Assembly: GCA_021823365.1 (NCBI GenBank)
Contig: JAKAOD010000056.1
Span: forward strand, 1-11,065
Origin: Actinomycetes bacterium
GTDB lineage: Bacteria; Actinomycetota; Acidimicrobiia; Acidimicrobiales; Bog-793
Direction of reading: 5' to 3'
Length of the DNA: 11,065 bases
Under the pieces are notes generated by a model. It made no database searches, had not been told where the DNA came from, and saw only the letters and a list, made by a program, of their open reading frames with translations. The position numbers and the translations under genes are program-made. Of the stretch, positions 8,940 to 11,065 are shown piece after piece. Numbering within the stretch: the first letter of the stretch is position 1; each line of letters starts with the position of its first letter.

Positions 8940-9896
8940 TCAGCGCTTGCCGTAGCGGATCCGCGGGTCCACGACAGCGTAGAGGACGTCGGCGACGAAG
9001 TTGCCGACGATCGTCGCGATCGCCGCGACGAACGTCGTGCCGAGCAGGAGCGGCACGTCCAGGTTCAACGCGGCGTTGTAGGTGAGCAGCCCCATCCCGG
9101 GGTAGTTGAACACCGTCTCGGTGATGACCGCGCCGCCGACGATGCCGGGGATCGACAGGCCGAGCAGCGTGACGATCGGGATGAGGGCGTTGCGCAGGGC
9201 GTGGCGGAAGAGGACGGTCCGGCCGCTCACGCCCTTCGCCCTCGCGGTGCGGATGTAGTCCTGGGTGAGCACGTCCATCATGGACGAGCGCATGTAGCGG
9301 CTGAAGGAGGCGATCGTGATCGCCGCGAGCGTGAGCACCGGCAGCACGAGGGCGCGCGGGTCGGCGAGGATGCCCCCGACCGTGGTCGCGCTCGGCGCGG
9401 CGATCGGGAACCACTTCAGGTCGACGGCGAAGTAGAGGAGGAGGAGCAGGCCGATGAGGAACGACGGCATCGCGTAGAGCAGGAACGAGACGCCGGTGAA
9501 GACGTAGTCCTCCGGCTTGTAACGCCGGACCGTCTGGAAGATCCCGAGCGGCACGGCGACGACCAGGGCGAAGACGGTCGAGATCCCGACGAGCACGAGC
9601 GTCTTCGGCAGCCGGCCGGCGATCAGGGCCGCGACCGGCTGGTTGTTCTTGTAGGAGTAGCCGAGGTTGAAGTGGAGGACCAGACCCTTCACGAAGAACC
9701 AGAGCTGGTCGAGGATCGGCAGGTCGTAGCCGTTGATCTTGTTGAACGAGGCGATCTGGCCCGGCGTCGCACGGGCGCCGAGGGCGCCCCGCGCCGCGCC
9801 GCCGGGCACGACTCTTGAGAGGACGAAGATGAAGAGGGTGACGCCGGCGAGGACGACGATCCCCTGGAGCACCCGCCGGATGAAGTAGTAGAGCAC
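8940..9896 (-). CDS. Peptide/nickel-type ABC transporter permease, OppB/DppB family
   Basis: Partner permease to the OppC-like protein. The 318-aa product starts with the typical N-terminus MLYYFIRRVLQGIVVLAGVT and a first helix at about 9-29. A periplasmic segment follows (about 30-98, with LGYSYKNNQPV). Further helices lie near 99-121, 133-158, 183-198, 236-258 and 284-308. The EAA loop is DYIRTARAKGVSGRTVLFRH (213-232), and the end VVDPRIRYGKR is typical of the family. The start is GTG at 9896, with GAGGGG about 9 nt upstream. The gene lies downstream of the substrate-binding protein across a 176-nt structured gap, and 18 nt upstream of oppC. Confidence 0.94.
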   Translation of the reverse strand: MLYYFIRRVLQGIVVLAGVTLFIFVLSRVVPGGAARGALGARATPGQIASFNKINGYDLPILDQLWFFVKGLVLHFNLGYSYKNNQPVAALIAGRLPKTLVLVGISTVFALVVAVPLGIFQTVRRYKPEDYVFTGVSFLLYAMPSFLIGLLLLLYFAVDLKWFPIAAPSATTVGGILADPRALVLPVLTLAAITIASFSRYMRSSMMDVLTQDYIRTARAKGVSGRTVLFRHALRNALIPIVTLLGLSIPGIVGGAVITETVFNYPGMGLLTYNAALNLDVPLLLGTTFVAAIATIVGNFVADVLYAVVDPRIRYGKR

Positions 9897-9908
9897 CTGT
9901 CCTGTCCC

Positions 9909-9920
9909 CTCGTCGACGAG
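9909..9920. repeat. 12-bp palindrome upstream of oppB
   Basis: CTCGTCGACGAG is a perfect palindrome, 12 nt before the oppB GTG. Beyond one mismatched pair, two further flanking bases on each side also pair. On the minus strand its last GAG is the start of the GAGGGG Shine-Dalgarno. It could be an operator or a fortuitous site in GC-rich DNA. Confidence 0.3.
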
Positions 9921-9997
9921 AGGCTAGGCCCTCGGGCGCCGCCCCTGGGCTGCATCGAGATCGGGACGGCCCCGGATCCCGACCCTGCCGGCCGGGT

Positions 9998-10033
9998 CCC
10001 CCGGCGCCCCCTCTTGCCGGGGGGCGCCGGGGG
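9998..10033 (-). terminator. Strong GC hairpin after the SBP gene (attenuator-like, no U-tract)
   Basis: CCCCCGGCGCCCCC (9998-10011) pairs perfectly with GGGGGCGCCGGGGG (10020-10033) around an 8-nt loop, giving a 14-bp all-GC stem. In the minus-strand mRNA it lies about 40-75 nt after the SBP stop. No U-run follows, so partial termination, Rho-type pausing or protection of the upstream mRNA from 3' decay is more likely than full termination. Confidence 0.55.
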
Positions 10034-10038
10034 CCGGC

Positions 10039-10060
10039 CCGCCGGCCTCACGGCCGGCGG
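10039..10060 (-). other. Second GC hairpin directly after the SBP stop
   Basis: CCGCCGGCC (10039-10047) pairs perfectly with GGCCGGCGG (10052-10060) around a 4-nt loop (GTGA in the minus-strand RNA). It begins 12 nt after the SBP stop codon. Together with the following 14-bp hairpin it could act as a 3' stabiliser and attenuator. Confidence 0.5.
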
Positions 10061-10072
10061 CGCCGTCGCGCC

Positions 10073-11065
10073 CTAGCTCTTGATGTGCCAGGTCTCGGGG
10101 AGGATGGAGTCGAGCGGGTTCGGGGTGTACCCCGTGACGTTCTTCGACACCTCGCCGACGCCGATCGTGTTCACCTGCCACAGGTAGGGGAGCTGCTTCG
10201 CGAGGTAGTTCTCGTAGGCCGCGAGGAAGGTGTTCTTCGTGCTGAAGTTCGTGGCCCGGATGAGCCGGTTGGCGGTCTTGTCGCTGTAGGAGCCGGCGTT
10301 CGAGCCGGCGCCGGTCTGGAAGAGATCCTCACCGGTCGGGTAGTAGTCCGGCGAGAAGATCCACAGGCCGTAGTTGGCGAGGTCCCAGCCGTGGTTCGAG
10401 GGCACCGCGTCGCCGGCGACGGTCGTGAACGAGCCGGGCAGCAGCGTCACGTTGATGCCGATCGACTTCCACGCCTCGTCCTCGGCGTTCACCTCGGACG
10501 TGAACCACGCCTCACCGGTCGAGTACGACATGTTCAAGGAGAGCTTCGTGCCCCTCGGGACGCCGCAGAGCTTCGGCTTCTGGCAGGTGTCGGTCCCGTT
10601 CGGGACGATCTTCCAGCCGTGGCTCGAAAGGAGCTGGCGCGCCTTCTTCGCGTTGTAGGGGTAGGGGTTGCTCGTCTCGGTCTTGGTGGTGAAGGGGTTC
10701 TTCGGGAGCACCGGCACCGGCCCGTAGGTCGGGGTGCCGTAGCCCTTGAGGAGCTTCTGGATCACCACCGGCTGGTCAACCATCCTCTGCATCGCCTGGC
10801 GGAAGTAGAGCTGGCTGATGATGTGGCCGGCCTGGCCGTGATCGTTCGTCGCCGTGAAGTTGTAGAGCGCGTAGGCGATCGCCCAGGTGGGCTGGTCGAC
10901 GATGTTGTACGAGGAGGCAAGTCGCGGGTTGTTCGGGCCGGGCTCGGTGAGGCTCTTCGCAGGCGCCGTGACGTTCTGCGCGTTGAGGTAGCCGATGTCG
11001 GTCTGGCCGCCGAATAGCGAGTTGACCTCCGTCGTGTCGGACAGGAAGTTCTGGATGACGAACTG
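10073..11065 (-). CDS. ABC transporter substrate-binding protein, family 5 (partial, N-terminus outside window)
   Basis: Extracytoplasmic binding protein that delivers peptide-like ligands to the oppB/oppC permeases. The window holds the last 330 aa; the frame is open to the window edge, so the signal peptide and domain I start are missing. Visible text includes NNPRLASSYNIVDQPTWAIAY, then the SBP_bac_5 hallmark LYFRQAMQRMVDQPVVIQKL. After that come GYGTPTYGPVPVLPKNP, NPYPYNAKKARQLLSSHGWK, and the C-terminal YENYLAKQLPYLWQVN followed by a closing TWHIKS. Two cysteines (TCQKPKLCG) could form a disulfide in the NGTDTCQKPKLCGVPRGTKL segment. Full family members are about 550-600 aa. Translation should not be started at the internal ATG (10792), because homology clearly continues upstream. 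It is the promoter-proximal gene of the SBP-oppB-oppC unit. The ligand cannot be assigned. Confidence 0.92.
   Translation of the reverse strand, partial: QFVIQNFLSDTTEVNSLFGGQTDIGYLNAQNVTAPAKSLTEPGPNNPRLASSYNIVDQPTWAIAYALYNFTATNDHGQAGHIISQLYFRQAMQRMVDQPVVIQKLLKGYGTPTYGPVPVLPKNPFTTKTETSNPYPYNAKKARQLLSSHGWKIVPNGTDTCQKPKLCGVPRGTKLSLNMSYSTGEAWFTSEVNAEDEAWKSIGINVTLLPGSFTTVAGDAVPSNHGWDLANYGLWIFSPDYYPTGEDLFQTGAGSNAGSYSDKTANRLIRATNFSTKNTFLAAYENYLAKQLPYLWQVNTIGVGEVSKNVTGYTPNPLDSILPETWHIKS

Larger units (their letters stand above)
9897..10072 (-). promoter_or_regulatory. Structured intergenic region between SBP gene and oppB
   Basis: This 176-nt gap holds no convincing gene. It contains two strong hairpins (10039-10060 and 9998-10033), a weaker GACCC/GGGTC inverted repeat (9981-9998) and a 12-bp palindrome, CTCGTCGACGAG (9909-9920), touching the oppB ribosome binding site. 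A TANNNT hexamer (TAGCCT, 9926-9921) might be a weak internal promoter for oppB, but no matching -35 is visible. Such gaps after a binding-protein gene often cut expression of the permeases. Confidence 0.5.

Noticed and set aside
8229..9818. 529-codon open frame on the plus strand opposite oppC and oppB
   Set aside because: Extreme Asp/Glu/Arg/His composition is the antisense image of hydrophobic permease codons; no start signal and no domain.

Overview
This is a GC-rich chromosomal segment with dense, overlapping genes. It most likely comes from an actinobacterium. The order mihF-gmk-rpoZ-coaBC-metK-priA on one strand is a classic actinobacterial core cluster, the integration host factor is the mycobacterial (mIHF) type, PriA has no working helicase motifs, and CoaC has PAMH where many other bacteria have PAMN. 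The compact guanylate kinase suggests Acidimicrobiia or a neighbouring deep lineage, but that is an inference. Nothing here looks phage-borne, plasmid-borne or recently transferred. No tRNA, rRNA, CRISPR array, IS element or riboswitch was seen.

Left half (74-5693, all minus strand): a six-gene housekeeping operon read from right to left. It encodes a nucleoid protein (mIHF), GMP kinase, RNA polymerase omega, the bifunctional CoaBC enzyme, S-adenosylmethionine synthetase and the primosome protein PriA. The genes are very tightly packed. Three junctions are 4-nt stop/start overlaps: CTGA for mihF/gmk, GTGA for coaBC/metK and CTGA for metK/priA. Two of these imply rare CTG initiation codons. 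Both genes have intact N-terminal coding sequence, and neither has an ATG, GTG or TTG close enough to serve. A standard gene caller would truncate gmk (losing its P-loop) and over-extend priA into metK.

Right half (5754-11065): a peptide/nickel-type (Opp/Dpp) ABC importer split into two converging units. A fused OppD-OppF double ATPase is on the plus strand. The two permeases (oppC, oppB) and the 3' part of a periplasmic-type substrate-binding protein are on the minus strand, in transcription order SBP-oppB-oppC. The ATPase gene and oppC meet tail to tail with 12 bases between them. The SBP-oppB gap carries two strong GC-rich hairpins, which could set a higher SBP:permease ratio. The 60-bp divergent gap between mihF and the ATPase gene contains a 7-bp element that reads as an extended -10 box on both strands, and a perfect 14-bp palindrome.

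No convincing new multi-gene system was found. The points most worth following are the repeated CTG/CTGA starts, the palindromic divergent control region, the hairpin pair behind the SBP gene, and the fused, convergently encoded ATPase.
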